Position numbers and translations under genes: made by a program. From JAAZAI01 sp050942875 (GTDB taxonomy: Bacteria; Verrucomicrobiota; Kiritimatiellia; RFP12; UBA3636), in contig JBMNOD010000048.1 in NCBI GenBank assembly GCA_050942875.1, positions 1-26,242 of the forward strand: 26,242 nt of DNA, given 5' to 3'. Numbering within the stretch: the stretch's first letter is position 1; the number at the start of each line of letters is the position of its first letter. Of this stretch, positions 1-9,318 are shown piece by piece. Below the pieces are notes generated by a model. The model saw nothing but the letters and a program-made list of their open reading frames with translations, searched no databases and was not told where the DNA came from.

Positions 1-3000
1 ATCTGACCGTGGAGTGCTACCGCGCCATGTTCCAAGGCTGCACCGGCTTGACCGAGGCGCCCGAGCTGCCGGCCACGACGCTGGCCGAGGGTTGCTACGA
101 CCTCATGTTCTACGACTGCGCAGACCTGCTGGAAGCACCGGAACTGCCGGCCACGAATCTGGCCGAGAAATGCTACTACGCCATGTTCTCCGGCTGCACG
201 GCCCTGACGAACGCACCGGCGCTGCCTGCGGCAACACTGGCGAAAAACGGCTACAGCTACCTGTTCAACGACTGCACGAGTCTGACGGACGCGCCGGCGC
301 TGCCCGCCACGACGCTGGCGCCCAACTGCTACCAGTACATGTTCGCGGGCTGCACGGCCCTGACGAACGCACCGGCACTGCCGGCCGCAACGTTGGCCGA
401 CCGATGCTACGGATCCATGTTCAAGAACTGCACGGGGCTGACGCAGGCGCCGGCCCTGCAGGCCACGACGCTGGCCGCCTGGTGCTACGGATCCATGTTC
501 TCCGGCTGCACGGGCCTGACGCAGGCGCCGGTCTTGTCGGCCACGACGCTGGCGCAAGGCTGCTACGGCTCCATGTTCCATGGCTGCACCGGCCTGACGA
601 ATGCACCGGCACTGTCGGCCACGGCGCTGGCCGACTGGTGCTACGGCTCCATGTTCCAGGGCTGCACGGGTCTGACGCGCCTGCCGGAACTGCCGGCCAC
701 AACAATGGCCTTCGGCTGCTACGGTTCCATGTTCAAGGACTGCACGGGCATCGCGCTCCACGCCGAAGGCCTCGCCCCGACCTGGGGCATCCCGAACGAC
801 GCAGCGCAAGCCACCGGCTGGAACGCCGACATGCTCGCCAACACCGGCGGCAGCTTCACCGACGACCCGGTGCCCGGCGACATCTACTATTACACGCCGG
901 CCACGCCGCCGGTCTCGACCGCGTACCTCACGTTCTCGAGCGCGGACGCCTTCGCGATCAACCCCCAGATGCCGTCGTGGGACGGCGGGCTCGAGTACTC
1001 CACCGACGGAACGAACTGGACGGCCTTCACCGCCGCCGGCGCGGATGCGACGCTCGGCGGATTCGGCGACTACCGGCTCCACCTGCGCGGGACGAACAAC
1101 ACCCACATCACCGGCGGCTTCCCCGCGTTCAGTTGGCGGATCACCGCCGACGGAACCGTCGCCTGCTCCGGCAACATCGAGACGCTGCTCGACTACCCGA
1201 CCGTGGAGGCCGGCCAGCACCCGGCCATGGCCGACGAATGCTTCATCAACCTCTTCCAGGACTGCACCGCGCTGACAAGCGCGCCGTCGCTGCCGGCGAC
1301 GAACCTGACCGAGGGCTGCTACTACAGCATGTTCGAGGGCTGCACGGCGCTGACGAACGCGCCCGCGCTGCCGGCCGCGGCGACGGCCAAGGAGAGCTAC
1401 CGCGACATGTTCAAGGGCTGCACGACGCTGACCGAGGCGCCGGATCTGCCCGCCACGACGCTCGGCGGCTCCTGCTACTACGCCATGTTCGAGGGCTGCA
1501 CGGCGCTGACGAACGCGCCGGCCCTGCCGGCCGCCACGCTGGCCGACTCCTGCTACTTCAACATGTTCAAGGGCTGCACGAGCCTGGCGGAAGCCCCGGC
1601 GCTCCCGGCCGCGACCCTGGCCAGCCGCTGCTGCTACGCGATGTTCGCCGGCTGCACGGGCCTGACCAACGCGCCGGCGCTGCCGGCCGCGACGCTGGCC
1701 GACTTCTGCTACCAGAAGATGTTCGCCGGCTGCACCGGCCTGACGGCGGCGCCGGCCCTGGCGGCGACGACCCTGGCCAGCCACTGCTACGCCAGCATGT
1801 TCGAGGGCTGCACCGGCCTGACGCGCCTGCCTGAACTGCCGGCCACGACGCTCGACTACGGCTGCTACGGCTCCATGTTCAAGGATTGCACGGGCATCAC
1901 GCTCCACGCCGAAGGCACCGCCCCGACCTGGAGCATCCCGAACGACGCAGCGGAAGCCATGGGCTGGAACACCGACATGCTCGCCAACACCGGCGGCTCC
2001 TTCACCGGCGACCCGGCGATCGGCGCTCTCTACTACTACACGCCGTCCACGCCGCCGGTCTCGACCGCGTACCTCACGTTCACGAGCACGAACACGTTCA
2101 ATATCACGCCGCTGCTCAAGTCCTGGGATGGCGGGCTTGAGTACTCCACCGACGCGGCGGACTGGCACGCGCTCACCACCGCCGGCGCGGATGCGGCGCT
2201 GGGCGGATTCGGCGACTACCGCCTCCACATCCGCGGCACGAACAACACCTGCGTCGGCTCGTACATGTTCGGCTGGGACCTCGACGCCACCGCGCCGGTC
2301 GCCTGCTCCGGCAACATCGAGACGCTGCTCGACTATCCGACGGTGGAAGCCGGCGACCATCCGGCCATGGGCGCCGACTGCTTCGGCAACCTCTTCAAGG
2401 ACTGGACGTGGCTCGTCAGCGCCCCGGCGCTGCCGGCCACGACGCTGACCAACCGTTGCTACGCATCCATGTTCGAGGGCTGCACCAGCCTCGAGTCCGC
2501 GCCCGCCCTGACGGCCGCGACGCTGGCCGAGGAGTGCTACCGCGACATGTTCCGCGGCTGCACGGCGCTGACGGATGCGCCCGCGCTTCCCGCCGGGACG
2601 CTGGCGCCCTACTGCTACGACGGCATGTTCAAGGACTGCACAAGTCTCACCACCGCCCCCGCGTTCGCGGCGACGAATCTGGCCGGCCACTGCTGCCGGT
2701 GCATGTTCGAGGGCTGCACGGCTCTGACGAACGCGCCGGTTCTGGCGGCCGGGACGCTGGCCTCCCACTGCTACTTCGGCATGTTCAACGGCTGCACGAG
2801 CCTGGCGGCTGCTCCCGTGCTGCCCGCCACGAACCTGGCCGGCTACTGCTGCTACGAGATGTTCGCCGGCTGCACGAGCCTGACGCAGGCCCCGGCACTG
2901 CCCGCCGCGACGCTGGCCGGCCACTGCTACTACAGGATGTTCACCGGCTGCACCGGACTGGCGCAGACGCCGGCCCTGACGGCGACGACCCTGGCCAGCC

Positions 3001-4250
3001 ACTGCTACGCGAACATGTTCGAGGGCTGCACCGGCCTGACGCGCCTGCCTGAACTGCCGGCCACGGTGCTGGACTATGGCTGCTACGGAGCCATGTTCAA
3101 GGACTGCACGGGCATCACGCTGAGCAAAGTCGGCCCCGGCGAGGAGTGGGGCATCCCCGCAGACGCGCAGGAGGAGGCGGGCTGGAACACGGACATGCTC
3201 GTCGGCACGGGCGGCAGCTTCACCGGCGACCCGGTGCCCGGCCGGACGTACTACTACGCGCCGCCGCCCCCGGGCCTGACCCCCTACCTCACCTTCGCGA
3301 GCACGAACACGTTCACCATCACGCCGCAGGTGGCGTCGTGGGACGGGACGCTCGAGTACTCCACCAACACGACGGACTGGGCGGTCTTCACCACCGCCGG
3401 CGCAGCGGCAGCGCTCCACGCGCCCAACGACTACCGCCTCCACATCCGCGGCACGGACAACACCCGCATCTCGGATAACAACATGATCGCTCCCGGCTGG
3501 ACGCTTGCCGCCACCGCCCCGGTGACCTGCTCCGGCGACATACAAACGCTGCTCGACTATTCGACGGTGCTGGGCGGCGGGCAGCCGGCCATGGCCAACT
3601 ACTGCTTCGCCAACCTCTTCCGCTACTGGAGGGAGCTCGTCAGCGCCCCGGCACTGCCGGCCACGAACCTGACCGCCTCCTGCTACGACCACCTGTTCCA
3701 CGGCTGCTCGACGCTGGAGACGGCGCCGACGCTGCCCGCCGAGACGCTCGCCGACGACTGCTACGCCGGCATGTTCCGAAGCTGCAAGGCGCTGACGGAG
3801 ACGCCCGCGCTGGCGTCGACGAACCTGGCCGACGCCTGCTACGCCTACATGTTCTCCGGCTGCACGGGCCTGACGAACGCCCCGGCGCTGCCGGCCACGC
3901 AACTGGCCAGCATCTGCTACCAGAACATGTTCACGGGCTGCACGAACCTGACGGCGGCTCCGGTTCTTCCGGCGACGGCCCTGGACGTCTACTGCTACGC
4001 CTCCATGTTCGAGGGCTGCACGGGCCTGACGCGCCTGCCCGATCTTCCGGCAACGCAACTGGCCTCCTACTGCTACCAGCAAATGTTCAGGGATTGCACC
4101 GGCATCACGCTGTACGCCGACGGCACCGCCCCGACCTGGGGCATCCCCGACGGCGCGCAAGCCGCAACGGACTGGAACAAAGACATGCTCGACGGCATCG
4201 GCGGCACGTTCACCGGCGACCCGGTGATCGGCGCCACGTACTACTACACG
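1..4250 (+). repeat. Nested coding repeats: 78-bp units inside ~1.14-1.22-kb super-modules
   Basis: Within the surface-protein gene, a 78-bp unit (26 residues) recurs about 36 times. The blocks are themselves duplicated. The motif 'cctgctccgg' that opens each block preamble occurs at 1162, 2302 and 3526, spacings of 1140 and 1224 bp (the second is one unit longer plus 6 bp). The high DNA identity between modules indicates growth by unequal recombination. Confidence 0.85.
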
Positions 4251-5336
4251 CCGGCCGGCGTGCAGGTCGTGTTCGACGCCACGGGCGGCGCGTTCGCCGA
4301 CGGCGCCAGCGCCGTCACGCAAGTCTGCGTCAACGTCTACGGCGAGCTGCCCGTCGCGGCGCGCGAGGGCTACACGCTCGTCGGCTGGTTCAACGGCTTC
4401 GCGGTCGGCGCGATGCAAGCCCAGCCCGGCGGCGCGCTGCTCGACAACGCGGCGCACACGCTGCACGCGCACTGGACGGCCGAGCCCGGCGGCACGCCCG
4501 CCGCGCTCTTCGCCTACACCGTGAACGCCGACGGCACCGCGACCATCACCGGGTTCGCGGATCCGCCCCCGCCGCTCGCGGGACTGGAGCTCACCCTGCC
4601 CGACATGATCGACGGCCGCTTCGTCACGGCCATCGCGCCGGGCGCCTTCTCGGGCAAGAACGGCATCACCGCCGTGCGCCTCCCGGTCTTCTGCACGAGC
4701 ATCGGCAGCAAGGCCTTCATGCAGATCCCGACGCTGGCCCGCATCGACTTCCCGCCCACCCGGGACTGGCAGAACCCGACGCAGCCCGCCGCCCTCCACA
4801 TCGGATCGTACGCCTTCTCCGGCGCCCAGGCGCTCACGGAGCTGACGCTCCCCGCCGAAGTCGCGTCCATCGGCGACTACGCCTTCAGCAACACGCGCAA
4901 CCTGCAGCGCGTCACCATCCTCGGGCATCCCGCCCTCGGGACGTTCGTCTTCCGCAGCGCGGGGATGAACTCGGGCGGCGTCACGCTGCACCTCGATCCG
5001 GCGCTGGCCAACGACCAGGCCTACATGGCCCAGCTGACGTTGGGCATGAACGTCGCCGGCGTGGAGACCGACGCGATCATCGTCGGCCTGGAAATCTGCG
5101 ACATCCGCTTCCTCCCGGCCGACCGCATGGCGCTGGGCGTCGTCGTCGAGCGCGCCGCGGAATGGGGCGACCCCGACCTCGCCACCTTCCGCATCGAGCA
5201 CCGCGCCGAGCTCGGCGGCGCCGCCAACGTGCTCGTCCCGGCAGACGCCATGCTGGAGGCCGACGGCACGGTCACGCTGGAGATCCAGACGCCCGCCGGC
5301 GACAACGCCTTCTTCCGCGTGTTCATCCTCAAATGA
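1..5336 (+). CDS. Giant BspA-like Cys-rich leucine-rich-repeat surface protein (5' end outside window)
   Basis: The reading frame is open from the left edge (the frame before position 9 reads Leu-Thr in repeat register), so the true start lies outside. About 1777 residues are visible. Residues 1 to ~1410 hold about 36 copies of a 26-residue repeat of the form CYxxMFxGCTxLTxAPxLPATxLAxx, in four blocks of roughly 10, 9, 10 and 7. The blocks are separated by a spacer ending in a YYYTP-type motif and a beta module containing 'LEYST' and 'RGTNNT'. A Listeria-Bacteroides (InlB B-type) repeat follows at ~1418-1491 ('GYTLVGWFNG'), then a classical BspA/LRR_5 stretch at ~1503-1640 ('AFSGKNGITAVRLP', 'SIGDYAFSN') and a ~100-residue C-terminal beta domain ending in FILK. 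Proteins of this architecture are surface-exposed adhesins or matrix proteins in gut bacteria; binding to host or particulate substrate is inferred. No LPxTG or T9SS-type tail is evident. Confidence 0.9.
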   Translation, partial: LTVECYRAMFQGCTGLTEAPELPATTLAEGCYDLMFYDCADLLEAPELPATNLAEKCYYAMFSGCTALTNAPALPAATLAKNGYSYLFNDCTSLTDAPALPATTLAPNCYQYMFAGCTALTNAPALPAATLADRCYGSMFKNCTGLTQAPALQATTLAAWCYGSMFSGCTGLTQAPVLSATTLAQGCYGSMFHGCTGLTNAPALSATALADWCYGSMFQGCTGLTRLPELPATTMAFGCYGSMFKDCTGIALHAEGLAPTWGIPNDAAQATGWNADMLANTGGSFTDDPVPGDIYYYTPATPPVSTAYLTFSSADAFAINPQMPSWDGGLEYSTDGTNWTAFTAAGADATLGGFGDYRLHLRGTNNTHITGGFPAFSWRITADGTVACSGNIETLLDYPTVEAGQHPAMADECFINLFQDCTALTSAPSLPATNLTEGCYYSMFEGCTALTNAPALPAAATAKESYRDMFKGCTTLTEAPDLPATTLGGSCYYAMFEGCTALTNAPALPAATLADSCYFNMFKGCTSLAEAPALPAATLASRCCYAMFAGCTGLTNAPALPAATLADFCYQKMFAGCTGLTAAPALAATTLASHCYASMFEGCTGLTRLPELPATTLDYGCYGSMFKDCTGITLHAEGTAPTWSIPNDAAEAMGWNTDMLANTGGSFTGDPAIGALYYYTPSTPPVSTAYLTFTSTNTFNITPLLKSWDGGLEYSTDAADWHALTTAGADAALGGFGDYRLHIRGTNNTCVGSYMFGWDLDATAPVACSGNIETLLDYPTVEAGDHPAMGADCFGNLFKDWTWLVSAPALPATTLTNRCYASMFEGCTSLESAPALTAATLAEECYRDMFRGCTALTDAPALPAGTLAPYCYDGMFKDCTSLTTAPAFAATNLAGHCCRCMFEGCTALTNAPVLAAGTLASHCYFGMFNGCTSLAAAPVLPATNLAGYCCYEMFAGCTSLTQAPALPAATLAGHCYYRMFTGCTGLAQTPALTATTLASHCYANMFEGCTGLTRLPELPATVLDYGCYGAMFKDCTGITLSKVGPGEEWGIPADAQEEAGWNTDMLVGTGGSFTGDPVPGRTYYYAPPPPGLTPYLTFASTNTFTITPQVASWDGTLEYSTNTTDWAVFTTAGAAAALHAPNDYRLHIRGTDNTRISDNNMIAPGWTLAATAPVTCSGDIQTLLDYSTVLGGGQPAMANYCFANLFRYWRELVSAPALPATNLTASCYDHLFHGCSTLETAPTLPAETLADDCYAGMFRSCKALTETPALASTNLADACYAYMFSGCTGLTNAPALPATQLASICYQNMFTGCTNLTAAPVLPATALDVYCYASMFEGCTGLTRLPDLPATQLASYCYQQMFRDCTGITLYADGTAPTWGIPDGAQAATDWNKDMLDGIGGTFTGDPVIGATYYYTPAGVQVVFDATGGAFADGASAVTQVCVNVYGELPVAAREGYTLVGWFNGFAVGAMQAQPGGALLDNAAHTLHAHWTAEPGGTPAALFAYTVNADGTATITGFADPPPPLAGLELTLPDMIDGRFVTAIAPGAFSGKNGITAVRLPVFCTSIGSKAFMQIPTLARIDFPPTRDWQNPTQPAALHIGSYAFSGAQALTELTLPAEVASIGDYAFSNTRNLQRVTILGHPALGTFVFRSAGMNSGGVTLHLDPALANDQAYMAQLTLGMNVAGVETDAIIVGLEICDIRFLPADRMALGVVVERAAEWGDPDLATFRIEHRAELGGAANVLVPADAMLEADGTVTLEIQTPAGDNAFFRVFILK

Positions 5337-5362
5337 AAGCCACAGAAAGGACAAAAACGGTT

Positions 5363-6364
5363 ATGAAAAAGACTGGATTGATGGCAGGATTCACCCTGCT
5401 CGCGGTCGCGGCGCTCACGGGCGCCGCCCTCGCCGGGGAAGGGCCGGATCGGTGGAGCCTCTCCGCCGGCCCCGCCTGGCGCGCGCGCGTCAAAAGCTCG
5501 GTCGCCGGCCAGGCCGGCGGCCCCTCCGTCTCCGCGTCGCACAAGATCACCTACGACAAGGAGATCGCCGGGCACGGCCCCTGGAGCGTGAACGACGTCG
5601 TGGTCGTGCAAGACCCCGACTTCCCGAACAATCCGGCCTTCAAGAAATACGCCGCGACCCGGACGACGACCGAGACGACGGTCACGCCCGGCGGCGGCGC
5701 GGCTCTGCTGAGCGGAAGCGACCGCGACCGCCCGCTCGGCGCCGCCCTCGCCGTGGGATATGACCTCTACGCGGGCGAGCGCGTCGCCGCCGGGCTCTCC
5801 CTGCGCGTCGCCGGCTACTGGGACATGGAGACGCAGGCCAGCGGCCTGGCCGGCGGCGGCACGGTGCGCGCGCAGTCGTGGCGGGACTACTACCTCTTCA
5901 GCGACGGCCCCTACCCGGACGAAACCGACTTCACGTTCTTCCATCCCGACAGCGAGCCCTACGCGCCCTACCACCAGGATCTGGGCGCGACCGGGGGGCG
6001 GACGATCCCCGGCGATCAGATTCGCGCCCGGTTCACCAGCGACCTCTACCAGATCGGGTTCGGACCGCGGTTCACGTGGCACGTCGCCGGCTGGCTCGAC
6101 GTCTTCGGCGCCGTGGAGGCGCTCTGCAACGTCGCCGAGCTCGAGATCGAGTGCGGCAGCGTCCGCCAGAGCGACACCGAGTGCCTCCCCGGCGCGGCCG
6201 CGCGCCTGGGCGTCGCCGTGTATCTCCTGCCGAACCTCGGCCTCCAGGCCGAAGCCGGCTACGAGTGGGTGGACGAAGCCGAAATCTTGCTCGGCGACGC
6301 CATCCGCGGCGAAGCCGACTACTCCAGCCTCGTCGCCTCCGGCGGCCTCGCCCTGCGCTTCTAG
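5363..6364 (+). CDS. Secreted outer-membrane beta-barrel protein
   Basis: A 333-residue protein with a clear Sec signal peptide (Met-Lys-Lys, then a Gly/Leu/Ala-rich core, probable cleavage after Ala-Leu-Ala at ~24). The mature part begins 'WSLSAGPAWRARV', then alternating-polarity strands with aromatic girdles, and it ends in Leu-Ala-Leu-Arg-Phe. A terminal Phe is the usual signature recognised by the BAM insertion machinery, so I read it as a small opacity-type barrel in the outer membrane. An in-frame ATG at 5333 overlaps the stop of the preceding gene (ATGA). I prefer 5363 because an AGAAAGGA ribosome site lies ~10 bp upstream and the signal peptide starts there. The close spacing suggests co-transcription with the giant surface protein, perhaps as an anchoring or assembly partner (inference). 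Ligand unknown. Confidence 0.8.
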   Translation: MKKTGLMAGFTLLAVAALTGAALAGEGPDRWSLSAGPAWRARVKSSVAGQAGGPSVSASHKITYDKEIAGHGPWSVNDVVVVQDPDFPNNPAFKKYAATRTTTETTVTPGGGAALLSGSDRDRPLGAALAVGYDLYAGERVAAGLSLRVAGYWDMETQASGLAGGGTVRAQSWRDYYLFSDGPYPDETDFTFFHPDSEPYAPYHQDLGATGGRTIPGDQIRARFTSDLYQIGFGPRFTWHVAGWLDVFGAVEALCNVAELEIECGSVRQSDTECLPGAAARLGVAVYLLPNLGLQAEAGYEWVDEAEILLGDAIRGEADYSSLVASGGLALRF

Positions 6365-6386
6365 CGCAAGCGCACTTCCCCAAGGA

Positions 6387-6513
6387 GCTCCCGTGGGTGG
6401 GCACCCCGTGCCCACCCCATTCCACAGCAAAGGCTCTCCCGTGGGTGGGCGCCTCGTGCCCACCCCATTCCACAGCAAAGGCTCTCCCGTGGGTGGGCGC
6501 CTCGTGCCCGCCC
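6387..6513. repeat. 2.7 copies of a 46-48-bp tandem repeat with inverted arms
   Basis: Copies lie at 6387-6432, 6433-6480 and 6481-6513 (partial). Each has the arms ggtgggc / gcccacc around a 7-nt loop and can form a hairpin, followed by 'cattccacagcaaag'. The array sits between convergent genes, so it may end transcription from both sides. ORFs crossing it on either strand are artefacts of its stop-free composition. Confidence 0.8.
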
Positions 6514-6580
6514 AAAAATCATGACGCACTCGTGCGACCGGCCAGAGGCAATCGCACGACGATGCCGGGCTTGACAACCT

Positions 6581-8683
6581 CTACTGCGCCGCGAGAACGG
6601 CGAAGCGCCACTCCGGCGCATGGACGACGCAGGTCGTTCCGTCGCCTTCGCGCACCACCGGGACTTCAACATCCGAAATCAGCTCGCGCATCGTCGAAGG
6701 CTCGATGAACCCCTGGCGGAAGCATAGCCTCACGTCGTCACAGTCTTCGGGGAAGAAGACGAACACCATGCGCTTGCCGCCAGAGGTGCCTTGCTTGACG
6801 AAGAAGACAGCGTCGGAGCCATCTGCCGGCTCCACAACGATGTCCGGCGTCCATCCGGACGAGGCGACGGCCCAGGCGACGAATCGTTCGTAGCCGACGT
6901 TCGGCGCCCGGCGATAGGCCTCGGCGAGATACGTGCCGCAAAGCACGAGCCTGCCATGATCGACAGGGGCAACGGAGACGAGGGCGCCGTCCGGGTGGTC
7001 GGCAAGGATCTGCGCATCGCCACGCATCCAAGGCGTGAGCCACTGCTTCACGTTGAGATCAAGCGCCTCGCCATCGATCGTCATGGCGATCTGGTCGCCA
7101 TCGAGTTCGCGGCGACCGACTTCGCGCAACCCGGAAAGCTTTGATGTGAAGCGATCCTCGGGATAGCGCCAGATGCCGACGGAGTCGAACGCGCCGCATT
7201 CGGATTCGCAGACGAGCGTGCCGCCGCCGCGAACGAAGGCCGAGAGCTTTTCCGCGACGGCGTCATCCATGACGTTCGTTCGCGGCAGGAACAGGACCTT
7301 CAACCCCTCAAGTGCCTCAAGGTGCTCCTCCTCGACAACGACATAGGGGATGTTGTTGCGGACGAGGGCGCGAGCCACACCGATGAAAGCGGAAGTCGTA
7401 GCATCCGCATTGCCGTTTTGAGCCCAGTCCTGGTAGTAGGACTGCGGACTGAAGAGCATGCCGACCTCGGGCGTGACAGGCTGATACGCCTCGAACCGCG
7501 AACGATGCTCCCGCAACACGCGACCCGTGGCGCGCATGGCCTCAAGGCGCTCCTCGGCAAGGCCGTCGCCGCCAATAAGGCCGAAGCCGCCGGCCTCCGA
7601 GCAGAACACTTCGTCGCGCCAGCACCAGAAGAGGATCATGTCGGCGCCACAGGCAAGGCCGTTCCAGATCCAACGCTGCTGGGAAACGGCGTCGACAGCC
7701 GGCGTCACCGAGCTGCCGAGCGATGCGCGACCGCCCTGGACTTCGCTTAGCCACACCTTTTTGCCGCGAGCGGCGGACTTGACGCATTCGACGCGCATCG
7801 AAAAATCGGCATCGTCGAGATGGGTCCACTTGGGAAAGCTCGAAGAACCAACGCCGTCAAGGGCGTCGGCAAACGCCCAGTCGTTGCCCTTGTTGAGTGC
7901 GTGATCGTGCTGCCCATAGTCGTAGAGAGGCGTGGGGCAAGAGCCATGGACGGTCACGGGACGCAGTGGGTCGATGGCCTTGATGATGTCGTAGCGCGCC
8001 TTGGCATGGCGGTTGGCGCGAACAGTCAGGAAATGCTCAAACGCCATCATCTCGGTGTAGGGCTGGCCGGGGATTTTGCCGGGCAGGACATCCTCCCAGA
8101 CGCGGTAACGACGCTGCCACGCCTGGTTGAGACCGTCGAGGCCGCCGTATTTTGCGTCGAGCCAAGACCGAAATTCGCGAATCGTCTCCGGGCAAAAACA
8201 AGCGAGCGCTTGAGCGTTGACGTTCCAGCGCAACTCGTTCCAGCAATCCCAACCACGCAAATGCGAAGCCGGCGCATAGCGCGTCGCCACTTGGGTGAAG
8301 AAACCCGACATGCGCTCCCAGACGCCGGGATTGTCGAAACATCCGCCGGGCGTCAGGCCGAAATGACATTCATTGCGGTTGCTGGAGATGATCTTGTGAC
8401 CGTAATTCGACACCAGTTCGCTCCCGGGAACTTCGCGATGGATCCAGTAGGGCTGGATCTCGGCGATCGCGCTGAGAACGACACCGAGACCGTTTTGCGC
8501 GGCAAGATCCACCAGCGCATCATAGTCGTCAAAAATGAATTCGCCGGGCTTGGGCTCCACCCAGCCCCAGAGCACCCAAAGCTGGACCGTGTCGAGCCCG
8601 CTGTCGCGAATGCGAGCAAAGTCGTCCTTCCAGTACTTTTGGTTGGGAAACGGCGGACGATAATACTGTGTGCCTATATGCAT
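6581..8683 (-). CDS. GH42-type beta-galactosidase-like glycoside hydrolase
   Basis: A 700-residue protein of normal GH42 length with no signal peptide, so probably cytoplasmic. The N-terminal TIM barrel (~1-370) begins 'GTQYYRPPFPNQKYWKDD' and carries 'DTVQLWVLWGWVEPKPGEF', typical of the family. The proposed acid/base Glu is E150 in 'WDCWNELRW' and the nucleophile E314 in 'VWLSEVQGG', matching the clan-A pair at the ends of strands 4 and 7. Residues ~390-570 resemble the GH42 trimerisation domain ('VLFLPRTNVMDDAVAEKL'), followed by a small beta domain. It probably removes terminal beta-galactosyl or related residues from imported oligosaccharides; exact specificity cannot be read. The start at 8683 is set by an AGGAG site inside the end of the upstream gene, 4 bp after that gene's stop, so the two genes are translationally linked. 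Confidence 0.88.
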   Translation of the reverse strand: MHIGTQYYRPPFPNQKYWKDDFARIRDSGLDTVQLWVLWGWVEPKPGEFIFDDYDALVDLAAQNGLGVVLSAIAEIQPYWIHREVPGSELVSNYGHKIISSNRNECHFGLTPGGCFDNPGVWERMSGFFTQVATRYAPASHLRGWDCWNELRWNVNAQALACFCPETIREFRSWLDAKYGGLDGLNQAWQRRYRVWEDVLPGKIPGQPYTEMMAFEHFLTVRANRHAKARYDIIKAIDPLRPVTVHGSCPTPLYDYGQHDHALNKGNDWAFADALDGVGSSSFPKWTHLDDADFSMRVECVKSAARGKKVWLSEVQGGRASLGSSVTPAVDAVSQQRWIWNGLACGADMILFWCWRDEVFCSEAGGFGLIGGDGLAEERLEAMRATGRVLREHRSRFEAYQPVTPEVGMLFSPQSYYQDWAQNGNADATTSAFIGVARALVRNNIPYVVVEEEHLEALEGLKVLFLPRTNVMDDAVAEKLSAFVRGGGTLVCESECGAFDSVGIWRYPEDRFTSKLSGLREVGRRELDGDQIAMTIDGEALDLNVKQWLTPWMRGDAQILADHPDGALVSVAPVDHGRLVLCGTYLAEAYRRAPNVGYERFVAWAVASSGWTPDIVVEPADGSDAVFFVKQGTSGGKRMVFVFFPEDCDDVRLCFRQGFIEPSTMRELISDVEVPVVREGDGTTCVVHAPEWRFAVLAAQ

Positions 8684-8687
8684 GGCG

Positions 8688-8975
8688 CTATTCTCCTGAG
8701 AGGTGTGAGAAATCGAAGATCACTTCGGTTCGCTTGACGAGACCCTGACGACGAGCAACAAGCTCGATGTATTCGGGATCGTTCTGGAAATCGCTCTGCT
8801 TCTGCTTGTATTCCGAAATCTGCTTGCGCAGATGCTCGTTGTCCATGACGACGGCCCGGCGGGCGTCGGCGAGCTCGTTGCGCTTCGTCACGAGCGGATA
8901 GAACACCTTGACGACTCCAATGGCCAGAGCAACGCCGATGATGATGAACAACGAGTATTTAAAAGGTTTGAGCAT
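8688..8975 (-). CDS. FtsB/DivIC-like septum formation initiator protein
   Basis: A 95-residue protein starting MLKPFKYSLF: a short cytoplasmic tail, one membrane helix (~8-27), a coiled coil (~30-65, 'NELADARRAVVMDNEHLRKQ') and a C-terminal motif 'DPEYIELVARRQGLVKRTE' that matches the DPEYIE..AR...GLV..GE signature of the family. Such proteins join FtsL and FtsQ in the divisome on the outer face of the inner membrane and help activate septal peptidoglycan synthesis. I use the ATG at 8975; an upstream extension to 9017 adds 14 residues without hydrophobic or conserved character. It is unexpected as the first gene of a transcription unit whose second gene is a GH42 glycosidase. Identification rests on the topology plus the C-terminal motif. 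Confidence 0.8.
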   Translation of the reverse strand: MLKPFKYSLFIIIGVALAIGVVKVFYPLVTKRNELADARRAVVMDNEHLRKQISEYKQKQSDFQNDPEYIELVARRQGLVKRTEVIFDFSHLSGE

Positions 8976-9026
8976 GGCAGAATACGAAAGACAATGCGGA
9001 CGGCCCCCGCTCTTCATTCCTTGTTT

Positions 9027-9055
9027 ACTATGCCATTTCTAAGGGTTCGAGTCAA
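9027..9055 (-). promoter_or_regulatory. Probable sigma-70-type promoter for the FtsB-like/GH42 unit
   Basis: On the minus strand, TTGACT (9055-9050) and CATAGT (9032-9027) are separated by exactly 17 bp, about 50 bp before the FtsB-like start. They match the consensus at 5/6 and 4/6 positions. Confidence 0.5.
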
Positions 9056-9102
9056 GAAGCTACCCGTGTCAATATTCACCGGGCTGCTCCCATCGCTCCG
9101 AA

Positions 9103-9318
9103 TCATTCCGATGCCATGAAGCGCCAGTTGAGCGTGGCCCTCAGGCTTTCGCCGGGTTTCACGTCGACGATCTTCGAGTACATCTCGACGTTCCACGCGC
9201 CGATGCCAAACCAGAGCTTCGGCACGTGGAAGTCGTCCTTTTCGAAATCCTGGCGGATCTCGTCGTTCGCCTCCGGATCGATCATGCGCCACCACCCTTC
9301 CGAGATGTCCGTCAAATT
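9103..9318 (-). pseudogene. In-frame C-terminal remnant of another gene, mutarotase-fold-like (DUF4380/DUF5107-type)
   Basis: Directly after the TGA of the GH78-like gene, the same frame stays open for 71 codons. It encodes a well-formed protein end including 'DFEKDDFHVPKLWFGIGAWN', then 'EMYSKIVDVKPGESLRATL' and a final 'WRFMASE'. The E..s....v.PGE.......W pattern is typical of the end of galactose-mutarotase-like families such as DUF4380. There is no ATG start (only a TTG at 9315), no ribosome site and no N-terminal part, so I read it as the tail of a gene whose 5' portion was deleted together with the 3' end of the rhamnosidase. A stand-alone 70-residue protein started from TTG is the less likely alternative. 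The family name is tentative. Confidence 0.6.

Noticed and set aside
4094..5362. Long + strand frame running into the outer-membrane protein gene, as if giving it a ~420-residue N-terminal extension
   Set aside because: The extension is an Arg/His-rich out-of-frame reading of the giant surface protein gene; the real protein starts with a signal peptide at 5363.
5021..6577. 518-residue minus-strand frame
   Set aside because: It is antisense to the beta-barrel gene and crosses the 48-bp repeats; open only because of high GC, with no recognisable domains.
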